DNA from: Tannerella sp.
Lineage (GTDB): Bacteria; Bacteroidota; Bacteroidia; Bacteroidales; Tannerellaceae
DNA: 14,527 bases
Direction of reading: 5' to 3'
Assembly (NCBI GenBank): GCA_031283785.1
Contig: JAITBC010000116.1
Coordinates: 1 to 14,527 of the forward strand
Shown here in pieces: positions 9,301 to 14,527 of the stretch. Made by a program: the position numbers and the translations under genes. The number at the start of each line of letters is the position of its first letter. Within the stretch, counting starts at the first letter, position 1. The notes under the pieces were generated by a model. It worked only from the letters and a program-made list of their open reading frames with translations. It searched no databases and had not been told where the DNA came from.

Positions 9301-10178
9301 ATATACTGTGTGCCGGAATCTAATATCAAATCAATATTATTCTCATTAAGTGAAGCCTCACGATCAACAACAACATCATTACGTTCGATGGATACTACTT
9401 CGCCGGTATCTTCATCGACAAAATCTTCGACCCATGTTCTAAGCACGCGGGCGGCCAGTTTACGACCGGCATAGTTTTTCAGGTTTACCGTCGAAACTTT
9501 CACCTCTTCCGCAAGGTTAAATATTTCAAGAATATCCTTGTCGCTTTCGAAGCCTATGGCTCTCAAGAGAGTTGTTACGGGTAATTTCTTTTTACGGTCG
9601 ATATATGCATACATGACATTATTTATATCCGTTGCAAATTCGATCCATGAACCTTTAAACGGAATAATACGTGCCGAATAGAGTTTCGTCCCGTTAGCAT
9701 GGATACTTTGTCCGAAAAACACGCCGGGCGAGCGGTGTAATTGTGAAACCACAACCCGTTCGGCGCCGTTAATAATGAACGTTCCCCGGTTGGTCATATA
9801 CGGAATCGGGCCAAGATATACATCCTGGATGACCGTATCGAAATCTTCATGTTCGGGATCGGTACAGTATAATTTCATTTTCGCCTTGAGCGGCACACTG
9901 TAGGTTAGTCCCCGCGCTATACATTCATCCATCGTATAACGGGGAGGATCAAGATAATAATCAAGAAACTCCAACACAAAATTGTTACGTGTATCGGCTA
10001 TTGGGAAATTTTCTGTGAACACTTTATACAGCCCCTCTTTTTTCCTCTTTTCGGGGGGCATATCTAATTGAAAAAAGTCTTGAAATGACTTCAATTGCAC
10101 TTCGAGGAAATCAGGATAAGGAAGTTGATCTTTTATCGAAGCGAAGTTAATTCGTTGGTTTTTAGTTGTTGAAGACAT
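6366..10178 (-). CDS. rpoB: DNA-directed RNA polymerase subunit beta
   Basis: At 1270 residues this has the usual Bacteroidota length for the beta subunit, which with beta' forms the polymerase cleft. The rifampicin region is at about 472-501 ([21 protein letters not shown]...). The residues equivalent to E. coli Q513, D516, H526, R529 and S531 (Q474, D477, H487, R490, S492) are the unmutated ones, so no rifampicin-resistance change is visible there. YNYEDA (777-782) carries the acidic pair near the active site, and [12 protein letters not shown] (1047-1058) is the basic region contacting the nucleic acid. The C-terminal part contains [19 protein letters not shown], which packs on beta'. The start [12 protein letters not shown] follows a 109-nt gap from rplL that holds a terminator-like hairpin, so expression probably depends on read-through or a separate promoter. 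Confidence 0.99.
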   Translation of the reverse strand: MSSTTKNQRINFASIKDQLPYPDFLEVQLKSFQDFFQLDMPPEKRKKEGLYKVFTENFPIADTRNNFVLEFLDYYLDPPRYTMDECIARGLTYSVPLKAKMKLYCTDPEHEDFDTVIQDVYLGPIPYMTNRGTFIINGAERVVVSQLHRSPGVFFGQSIHANGTKLYSARIIPFKGSWIEFATDINNVMYAYIDRKKKLPVTTLLRAIGFESDKDILEIFNLAEEVKVSTVNLKNYAGRKLAARVLRTWVEDFVDEDTGEVVSIERNDVVVDREASLNENNIDLILDSGTQYILLHREDQNLNDYAIIYNTLQKDPSNSEKEAVLYIYRQLRNAEPADDASAREVITNLFFSEKRYDLGDVGRFRINRKLNLQISDDIKVLTKEDIIEIIKYLIQLINSKAVVDDIDHLSNRRVRTVGEQLYNQFGIGLARMSRTVRERMNVRDNEVFTPIDLINAKTISSVVNSFFGTNALSQFMDQTNPLAEITHKRRLSALGPGGLSRDRAGFEVRDVHYTHYGRLCPIETPEGPNIGLISSLCVYAKINDLGFITTPYRKVENGKVDFSESTLDYYTAEEEEDKIVAQGNAPLNTDGRFIRDRVKARFEADFPVVLPEEVNLMDVAPTQIASIAAALIPFLEHDDANRALMGSNMMRQAVPLIHADAPIVGTGIESQLAHDSRTQIVAEGPGEVIFVDATTIKIKYDRTEDEEFVNFEDSVKTYNIPKWRKTNQSTTVDLRPICCRGQRIENGEILTEGYSIQNGELALGRNVKVAYMPWKGYNYEDAVVLNERIVRDDIFTSIHVDEYILEVRETKRGMEELTSDIPNVSEDAIKDLDERGIVRVGARINPGDIIIGKITPKGESDPSPEEKLLRAIFGDKAGDVKDASLKATPSLHGVVIETSLFSRIIKKKNGRQMEKNVLPKIEEEYERKMAELKIVLIEKLLTLTTGRMSQGVKDYLNMEIIPKGSKFVKKTLEDLDYNTIQVSKWTSDAHTNGLIKNLILNYLKKYKELDAELRRKKFDLTIGDELPTGIVQIAKVYVAKKRKIQVGDKMAGRHGNKGIVSKIVRQEDMPFLEDGTPVDICLNPLGVPSRMNLGQIFEAVLGWAGQVLGEKFATPIFDGASLDDLNAWTDKARLPRYGKTYLYDGGTGERFDQPATVGVTYFLKLGHMVDDKMHARSIGPYSLITQQPLGGKAQFGGQRFGEMEVWAIEAFGASHILQEILTVKSDDVVGRSKTYEAIVKGEPMPRPGIPESLNVLLHELRGLCLSFTLE

Positions 10179-10220
10179 CTATCGTAAGGGATTAATTGAA
10201 CTAATAATAAAAATAGACAC

Positions 10221-10258
10221 AAAAAGGTTAAGAATCTTCATCAAAAAGATTCTTAACC
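10221..10258 (-). terminator. rplL-rpoB intrinsic terminator / attenuator
   Basis: Read on the minus strand, GGTTAAGAATCTT pairs perfectly over 13 bp with AAGATTCTTAACC around a 7-nt loop and is followed directly by TTTTT. It starts about 30 nt after the rplL stop and ends about 40 nt before the rpoB start. In E. coli a partial terminator at the same place lets most transcripts end after rplL, which suits the several copies of L7/L12 per ribosome. The same role is inferred here. I cannot tell how much read-through occurs. Confidence 0.85.
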
Positions 10259-10264
10259 AATCAA

Positions 10265-10277
10265 CCTGCTATGCAGG
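10265..10277 (-). other. small hairpin in the rplL 3' UTR
   Basis: CCTGC and GCAGG form a 5-bp stem with a 3-nt loop, 10 nt after the rplL stop and just upstream of the large terminator hairpin. There is no T-run of its own. It may stabilise the rplL mRNA end or pause polymerase before the terminator, or be incidental. Confidence 0.35.
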
Positions 10278-10287
10278 ATTATATGAA

Positions 10288-10662
10288 CTATTTAAGTTCA
10301 ACTTCCGCTCCTGCTTCTTCCAATTGTTTCTTAATTCCTTCAGCATCAGCTTTCGGTAAGCCTTCTTTTACATTGTTAGGCGCTCTGTCTACCAGCTCTT
10401 TTGCTTCTTTCAAGCCAAGACCGGTCAGTTCCTTAACCAATTTCACTACTGCCAGTTTATTAGCACCCGGCGCCTTAAGTACAACATCAAATTCCGTTTT
10501 TTCTTCAACTACCGCTACACCGGCGCCGCCGTCAACGGCAACAGCTACCGCTGCGGCTGCCGGCTCAATTCCATAATCGTTTTTAAGAATTGTTGCCAGT
10601 TCGCTTACTTCTTTTACCGTAAGATTTACTAATTGTTCTGCAAAAACTTTCAAATCTGCCAT
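10288..10662 (-). CDS. rplL: 50S ribosomal protein L7/L12
   Basis: This 124-residue protein forms the mobile ribosomal stalk that recruits and stimulates the translational GTPases, including EF-Tu encoded in this same window. The N-terminal dimerisation and L10-binding segment (about 1-35, [19 protein letters not shown]) is followed by an Ala/Val/Gly-rich flexible hinge (about 35-53). The globular C-terminal domain (about 56-124) has the conserved [23 protein letters not shown] helix region that contacts factors. Length and composition are normal. It is 38 nt downstream of rplJ and its end is followed by two hairpins, the second a strong terminator, consistent with production above the level of rpoB and rpoC. 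Confidence 0.98.
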   Translation of the reverse strand: MADLKVFAEQLVNLTVKEVSELATILKNDYGIEPAAAAVAVAVDGGAGVAVVEEKTEFDVVLKAPGANKLAVVKLVKELTGLGLKEAKELVDRAPNNVKEGLPKADAEGIKKQLEEAGAEVELK

Positions 10663-10700
10663 TTTCGTTATGATTTAAATGATTTATATTCTGTAAAAAT

Positions 10701-11234
10701 TCAATTACGCTCTTCGAGCGCCTTTAATATTCCGTGTATTTTCTGTCCGCCATTAGACTGCAATGCTGAGATAATATTCTTCATCGGTGACTGTAACAAG
10801 CCTATTATATCTCCTACGAGTTCTTCTTTACTCTTTATTGTAGCCAGAGCTTCCAGGTCATTTCCGGTATAAAAACCTTCCTGAACATACGCTCCTTTCA
10901 GTTTCGGCTTTCCGTCACCGCCTTTTACATCCTTCGTGAAGTTCTTAATAAGGCGTGCCGGCGCATTTGCAACATTCGCAAACATGACGGCGGTGTTACC
11001 TTTCAATACACTGTATAATTCCGAGTAATCAATATCTTCCACATTATCCATTGCTTTTTTCAGCAACGTATTTTTAACCACAACAAGTTTCACTTCCTGT
11101 TTGAAACATTCCCGTCTTAACTTACTTGTCTTCTCCGCGTTCAAAGCTTCGATATTCGTAAGATATATATGGGGATACTGTTTCAATTGCTCGGTTAGCT
11201 CATTGATGATTCTGCCTTTATCTTCCTTTTTCAT
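10701..11234 (-). CDS. rplJ: 50S ribosomal protein L10
   Basis: L10 (177 residues) anchors L7/L12 dimers to the ribosome through its C-terminal helix and binds 23S rRNA through its N-terminal domain. The N-terminus MKKEDKGRIINEL and the strand KLVVVKNTLLKKAM are typical. The C-terminal helix region runs through ELVGDIIGLLQSPMKNIISAL. It starts only 20 nt after the rplA stop, so the long structured L10 leader described for E. coli has no room in this gap. Autogenous control, if present, must use the end of rplA or another site. Length is close to the usual 165-175 residues. Confidence 0.97.
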   Translation of the reverse strand: MKKEDKGRIINELTEQLKQYPHIYLTNIEALNAEKTSKLRRECFKQEVKLVVVKNTLLKKAMDNVEDIDYSELYSVLKGNTAVMFANVANAPARLIKNFTKDVKGGDGKPKLKGAYVQEGFYTGNDLEALATIKSKEELVGDIIGLLQSPMKNIISALQSNGGQKIHGILKALEERN

Positions 11235-11254
11235 CGTCTCAAATTTTAAAATTA

Positions 11255-11950
11255 TTAATCTTCAACTGTTTTAGGATCAACCTTAATACCGGGACTCATT
11301 GTTGATGAAAGATAAACGCTCTTTAAATAAGTGCCTTTAGCTGCAGAAGGTTTCAACTTTATCAGTGTTGAAATAAACTCCCTTGTATTTTCGTATATCT
11401 GCTCGGCCTGGAAAGAGGCTTTGCCGACAGAAGAGTGTACAATTCCGGTTTTATCGACCTTAAAGTCGATTTTACCCTGTTTCACTTCCCTGACAGCTTT
11501 TCCTATCTCATTTGTCACCGTACCGCTTTTCGGATTCGGCATCAAACCACGCGGACCTAATATACGGCCTAACGCGCCTATTTTTCCCATGATGGAAGGC
11601 ATTGTAATAATGATGTCTATATCGGTCCAACCTCCTTTGATTTTATCAATATATTCATCAAGGCCGACATAATCAGCTCCGGCTTCTTTCGCTTCGGCTT
11701 CTCTGTCGGGAGTACATAACGCAAGAACCCTTGTAACCTTTCCGGTTCCGTGTGGCAGAGACACAACGCCTCTTACCATCTGATTGGCCTTACGGGGATC
11801 TACACCGAGACGCACATCCACATCTACGGAGGCGTCGAACTTGGTCAAAGTAATTTCTTTTACCAATGCAGACGCTTCTTTCAATGTATACGCTTTCCCG
11901 TTCTCAATCTTACCCGAAGCCAGCTTTTGATTTTTTGTAAGTTTACTCAT
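11255..11950 (-). CDS. rplA: 50S ribosomal protein L1
   Basis: L1 (231 residues) forms the movable L1 stalk near the E site and binds 23S rRNA; in many bacteria it also represses its own operon by binding mRNA. The signature [14 protein letters not shown] is at 132-145 in domain II. The N-terminal segment [14 protein letters not shown] and the C-terminal return strand [11 protein letters not shown] (211-221) close domain I. The start [10 protein letters not shown] is 15 nt from the rplK stop, indicating tight coupling. Length is standard and nothing is odd. Confidence 0.98.
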   Translation of the reverse strand: MSKLTKNQKLASGKIENGKAYTLKEASALVKEITLTKFDASVDVDVRLGVDPRKANQMVRGVVSLPHGTGKVTRVLALCTPDREAEAKEAGADYVGLDEYIDKIKGGWTDIDIIITMPSIMGKIGALGRILGPRGLMPNPKSGTVTNEIGKAVREVKQGKIDFKVDKTGIVHSSVGKASFQAEQIYENTREFISTLIKLKPSAAKGTYLKSVYLSSTMSPGIKVDPKTVED

Positions 11951-11965
11951 CTTCTACCTGACTTT

Positions 11966-12412
11966 TTACTGGTTTGTTCCCGGAAATGTCCCTGTTATTG
12001 TAATACCCATACTTCGTGCTGTTCCGGCAACCATTTTCATGGCGGACTCCACACTGAAACAATTCATATCGACAATCTTGTCTTCTGCAATTGTTTTCAC
12101 TGCGTCCCAAGTGATTTGCGCCACTTTCTTCCGGTTCGACTCTGCCGAACCGCCTTTTACTTTAGCAGCTTCCATCAATTGGACTGCTACCGGAGGTGCT
12201 TTTACAACAAATTCAAATGATTTGTCCGAATAATAAGTAATTACAACAGGCAATAATTTACCGCTCTTGTCCTGGGTTCTGGCATTGAATTGCTTGCAAA
12301 ACTCCATGATGTTAATACCTTTCGAACCCAAAGCCGGTCCTACGGGCGGAGAAGGATTTGCGGCTCCTCCTTTAATCTGCAACTTAATTTGTCCAGCAAT
12401 TTCTTTCGCCAT
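11966..12412 (-). CDS. rplK: 50S ribosomal protein L11
   Basis: L11 (148 residues, slightly longer than the usual 141-145) binds the GTPase-associated region of 23S rRNA and senses factor binding; it is also needed for RelA activation and is part of the thiostrepton site in other bacteria. The proline-rich segment [25 protein letters not shown] (19-43) is the conserved flexible face. The C-terminal RNA-binding domain includes [20 protein letters not shown]. The 69-nt gap after nusG has an unusually A-rich stretch of nine A just before the start, as expected for Bacteroidota translation starts, which rely on A-rich leaders rather than Shine-Dalgarno pairing. I find no convincing internal promoter there. 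Confidence 0.98.
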   Translation of the reverse strand: MAKEIAGQIKLQIKGGAANPSPPVGPALGSKGINIMEFCKQFNARTQDKSGKLLPVVITYYSDKSFEFVVKAPPVAVQLMEAAKVKGGSAESNRKKVAQITWDAVKTIAEDKIVDMNCFSVESAMKMVAGTARSMGITITGTFPGTNQ

Positions 12413-12481
12413 CTTCTTGATTTTTTTTTAATTATATAAATGAAAAAACAAAAAGGCATCTAACTTTCCGTAACAAAAGTC

Positions 12482-13024
12482 TTATTCCTTTTCTACTTGT
12501 ACATAGCCTAACTCAAGCGGTGTTTTTCGTCCGAAGATTTTTACCATCACTTTGAGTTTCTTTTTCTCGGCGTTAACTTCTTCTATAACGCCCGTAAAAC
12601 CGTTAAAAGGACCATATGTCACTTTCACCGATTCGCCGACGAAATATTGAAGATCCATTTCTTCTTCCTGTTCCAGCAGTTCGTCAACCGTTCCTAATAT
12701 ACGGCTAACTTCCGAGGGGCGCAAGGGAGTCGGATTTTCATTCCCGCCAAGAAATCCTATCACATTCGGTACAGTTCTCAAACGGTGAGCTACTTCACCC
12801 AGCAAAATCGCTTCTATCAATACATAACCCGTCAAATAAGCCCGTTCTTTCAACACTTTTTTACCGTTACGTATGCTAATCGTTTTTTCCGTAGGGATAA
12901 GCACCTGTGATACGTATTGTCCCAAGTCCGAATTTTTCATTTCGGACTCGATATATTCACGCACTTTGTTCTCTTTCCCGCTTATTGCGCGAAGAACATA
13001 AAATTTGGGTTGAACATCTGACAT
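12482..13024 (-). CDS. nusG: transcription termination/antitermination factor NusG
   Basis: NusG (180 residues) binds the beta' clamp helices, reduces pausing and links polymerase to Rho or to ribosomal protein S10. The NGN domain covers about 6-115, with [15 protein letters not shown] at the start, [10 protein letters not shown] (63-72) and VPNVIGFLG (85-93). An acidic linker (EQEEEMD) leads to the KOW domain (about 128-155), [19 protein letters not shown]. The start is 8 nt after the secE stop, the usual secE-nusG pairing. Length is normal with no extra insertion domain, so this is the housekeeping copy and not a UpxY-type capsule paralogue. Confidence 0.98.
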   Translation of the reverse strand: MSDVQPKFYVLRAISGKENKVREYIESEMKNSDLGQYVSQVLIPTEKTISIRNGKKVLKERAYLTGYVLIEAILLGEVAHRLRTVPNVIGFLGGNENPTPLRPSEVSRILGTVDELLEQEEEMDLQYFVGESVKVTYGPFNGFTGVIEEVNAEKKKLKVMVKIFGRKTPLELGYVQVEKE

Positions 13025-13032
13025 AACAATAA

Positions 13033-13224
13033 CTAAATACTGTTATAAACAAAACGCATCGCATGTTCGAAAACAAAATCAATCGCAAAGACAACTAACG
13101 CTATGATTATGGAAGCAAACAAAACAACCACAGCGCTGTTGGATAACTCTGCTCTTGTAGGCCATGAGACCTTATGTACAAGTTCGTTATATGAATCTTT
13201 AAAATATTGAATTATTTTTTTCAT
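13033..13224 (-). CDS. secE: preprotein translocase subunit SecE
   Basis: SecE is the small clamp subunit of the SecYEG channel in the inner membrane. This is the short single-span form, 63 residues from [16 protein letters not shown]. The amphipathic segment before the membrane span contains the family motif VSWPTRAEL (19-27), and one transmembrane helix covers about 30-52 ([20 protein letters not shown]). The open frame continues upstream to position 13302 but that part overlaps tRNA-Trp, so the ATG at 13224 is chosen. It matches the length of other Bacteroidota SecE proteins and begins 20 nt after the mature 3' end of the tRNA. Confidence 0.96.
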   Translation of the reverse strand: MKKIIQYFKDSYNELVHKVSWPTRAELSNSAVVVLFASIIIALVVFAIDFVFEHAMRFVYNSI

Positions 13225-13244
13225 TGAGTATTTGTTTGAAACCG

Positions 13245-13317
13245 CACGGAAGGAGAGGCTCGAACTCCCGACAGCCGGTTTTGGAGACCGGTACTCTACC
13301 AACTGAGCTACTTCCGT
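13245..13317 (-). tRNA. trnW: tRNA-Trp (anticodon CCA)
   Basis: A 73-nt cloverleaf is visible on the minus strand. The acceptor is ACGGAAG/CTTCCGT with discriminator G. The D arm is GCTC-AGTTGGTA-GAGT with one wobble pair. The anticodon stem is CCGGT/ACCGG with loop CTCCAAA (anticodon CCA at 13282-13284), followed by a 5-nt variable loop and a T arm GGGAG-TTCGAGC-CTCTC. The 3' CCA is not encoded (the next bases are CGG), so it must be added by nucleotidyltransferase. Its place between tuf and secE implies release from a longer transcript by RNase P and 3' processing. Confidence 0.97.
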
Positions 13318-13322
13318 GTTTT

Positions 13323-13358
13323 AAAATATAGTCAATCTTTTGACAGATTGACTATATT
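13323..13358 (-). terminator. strong hairpin after tuf, probable partial terminator
   Basis: AATATAGTCAATCT and AGATTGACTATATT form a perfect 14-bp stem with a 6-nt loop, followed on the minus strand by two further T after the two T closing the stem. It begins 11 nt after the tuf stop and ends just before tRNA-Trp. The T-run is short, so termination may be partial, or the stem may protect the tuf mRNA 3' end after tRNA processing. No promoter with TAnnTTTG is visible between it and the tRNA. Confidence 0.7.
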
Positions 13359-13369
13359 ATTGTATAACA

Positions 13370-14527
13370 TTAATCTTCCAATTCGGTAATCTGACCGGCA
13401 CCAACCGTACGACCGCCTTCACGAATAGCGAAACGCAGACCTACGTTACATGCTACCGGATAGATCAGATCCACTTCGATGGTTACATTATCGCCCGGCA
13501 TTACCATTTCAACGCCTTCCGGCAAGGAGATTTCGCCCGTTACGTCCAGTGTGCGGATATAGAACTGCGGACGGTATTTGTTGTGGAACGGGGTATGACG
13601 ACCACCTTCTTCTTTCTTCAGGATATATACCTCGGCTTTGAATTTGGAATGAGGTTTAACTTTCCCAGGATGACCAAGCACCATACCGCGTTTGATTTCA
13701 TTTTTGTCGATACCGCGAAGCAATAATCCTACATTATCGCCGGCCTGACCTTCATCAAGAATCTTACGAAACATTTCCACTCCCGTCACAACAGATTTCT
13801 TGTTCTCAGAACCTAAACCGATAATTTCAACTTCTTCACCGGTTCTAATAATACCCGTTTCAATACGACCGGTAGCAACCGTACCGCGACCGGTAATAGA
13901 AAACACGTCTTCAACAGGCATAAGGAACGGTTTATCAACATCGCGCGGAGGAAGCGGTATCCATGTATCAACGGCATCCATCAATTCGATTATCTGTTCT
14001 TCCCATTTAGGGTCTCCGTTCAGTCCGCCCAATGCAGAACCCTGTATTACAGGAGTATTATCACCGTCGAAATCATAGAACGAAAGCAAGTCGCGCATTT
14101 CCATTTCTACCAATTCCAACATTTCAGGATCGTCAACCATATCGCATTTGTTCATAAACACAACCAAACGAGGCACGTTTACCTGACGGGCCAAAAGAAT
14201 GTGTTCACGAGTCTGGGGCATAGGACCGTCCGTAGCGGCAACTACAATGATCGCTCCGTCCATCTGGGCGGCGCCTGTTACCATGTTCTTTACATAGTCG
14301 GCGTGACCCGGACAGTCAACGTGCGCATAATGGCGATTTGCCGTTTCATATTCTACATGTGCGGTATTGATAGTGATACCTCTCTCTTTTTCTTCCGGCG
14401 CGTTGTCGATGGAATCAAACGAACGTATTTCGGAAAGACCTTTCTTCGCCAAAACAGTTGTAATAGCAGCTGTCAAAGTAGTTTTACCGTGGTCAACATG
14501 ACCAATTGTACCGATGTTAACATGCGG
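13370..14527 (-). CDS. tuf: elongation factor Tu (5' end beyond window)
   Basis: EF-Tu delivers aminoacyl-tRNA to the ribosome as a GTP complex. The window holds the last 385 residues, beginning in frame with [21 protein letters not shown] at the window edge; about ten N-terminal residues (family: MAKE...) are missing. The P-loop GHVDHGKT, switch I RGITI, G3 DCPGH, G4 NKCD and G5 GSAL are intact. Domains II and III follow, ending [11 protein letters not shown]. An ATG at 14476 gives an open frame but is internal to domain I, after the P-loop, and cannot be the true start. It leads the secE-nusG-rpl-rpo cluster and is separated from tRNA-Trp by a strong hairpin. No resistance-type or damaging change is apparent. 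Confidence 0.98.
   Translation of the reverse strand, partial: PHVNIGTIGHVDHGKTTLTAAITTVLAKKGLSEIRSFDSIDNAPEEKERGITINTAHVEYETANRHYAHVDCPGHADYVKNMVTGAAQMDGAIIVVAATDGPMPQTREHILLARQVNVPRLVVFMNKCDMVDDPEMLELVEMEMRDLLSFYDFDGDNTPVIQGSALGGLNGDPKWEEQIIELMDAVDTWIPLPPRDVDKPFLMPVEDVFSITGRGTVATGRIETGIIRTGEEVEIIGLGSENKKSVVTGVEMFRKILDEGQAGDNVGLLLRGIDKNEIKRGMVLGHPGKVKPHSKFKAEVYILKKEEGGRHTPFHNKYRPQFYIRTLDVTGEISLPEGVEMVMPGDNVTIEVDLIYPVACNVGLRFAIREGGRTVGAGQITELED

Noticed and set aside
10179..10225. Separate promoter for rpoB downstream of the terminator
   Set aside because: The minus strand has a TTTTTG but no TAnnTTTG box at the expected distance, only A/T-rich sequence; not convincing.
12413..12481. Promoter in front of rplK
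   Set aside because: Several TTTG words occur but none is followed at about 19-21 bp by TAnnTTTG; the region looks like an A/T-rich leader.
13225..13302. N-terminal extension of SecE to 89 residues
   Set aside because: The extra residues are encoded by the tRNA-Trp sequence; the 63-residue form from MKKIIQYF matches the family.

Overview
The window is almost entirely the core transcription/translation operon of a member of the Bacteroidota, most likely order Bacteroidales. All of it lies on the minus strand, in the order tuf (5' end cut off by the window edge), tRNA-Trp, secE, nusG, rplK, rplA, rplJ, rplL, rpoB, rpoC. The lineage call rests on a 1270-residue RpoB and a 1430-residue RpoC with a long insertion in the trigger loop, on A/T-rich leaders without clear Shine-Dalgarno sequences, and on a TAnnTTTG-type promoter element at the left edge. 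The genus cannot be fixed from the sequence alone.

Layout from right to left, in the direction of transcription: EF-Tu is followed by a strong hairpin, a 73-nt tRNA-Trp and, 20 nt later, secE. nusG and four ribosomal protein genes follow with short gaps. A textbook intrinsic terminator sits between rplL and rpoB and looks like the attenuator that lets L7/L12 be made in excess over RNA polymerase. rpoB and rpoC are 25 nt apart.

Left of rpoC is the only unusual part, about 900 bp without an intact gene. It contains (i) the wrecked first third of a HerA-like ATPase gene of the YjgR/DUF853 family, on the same strand as rpoC and recognisable by NRH...ITGATG/TGKT in two frames; (ii) a block that is partly open on both strands and is not identified; (iii) a short array of 22-bp units, each starting with the palindrome GTATATAC, two of which form a near-perfect 40-nt hairpin that could terminate transcription from both sides; and (iv) about 180 bp of A/T-rich sequence with small hairpins.

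At the far left, convergent to the operon, is one intact plus-strand gene for an FkbM-family methyltransferase with an unrecognised N-terminal half and a visibly higher A+T content. I see no new defence, toxin or mobile system. The most informative non-routine object is the decayed YjgR-like gene directly downstream of rpoC.
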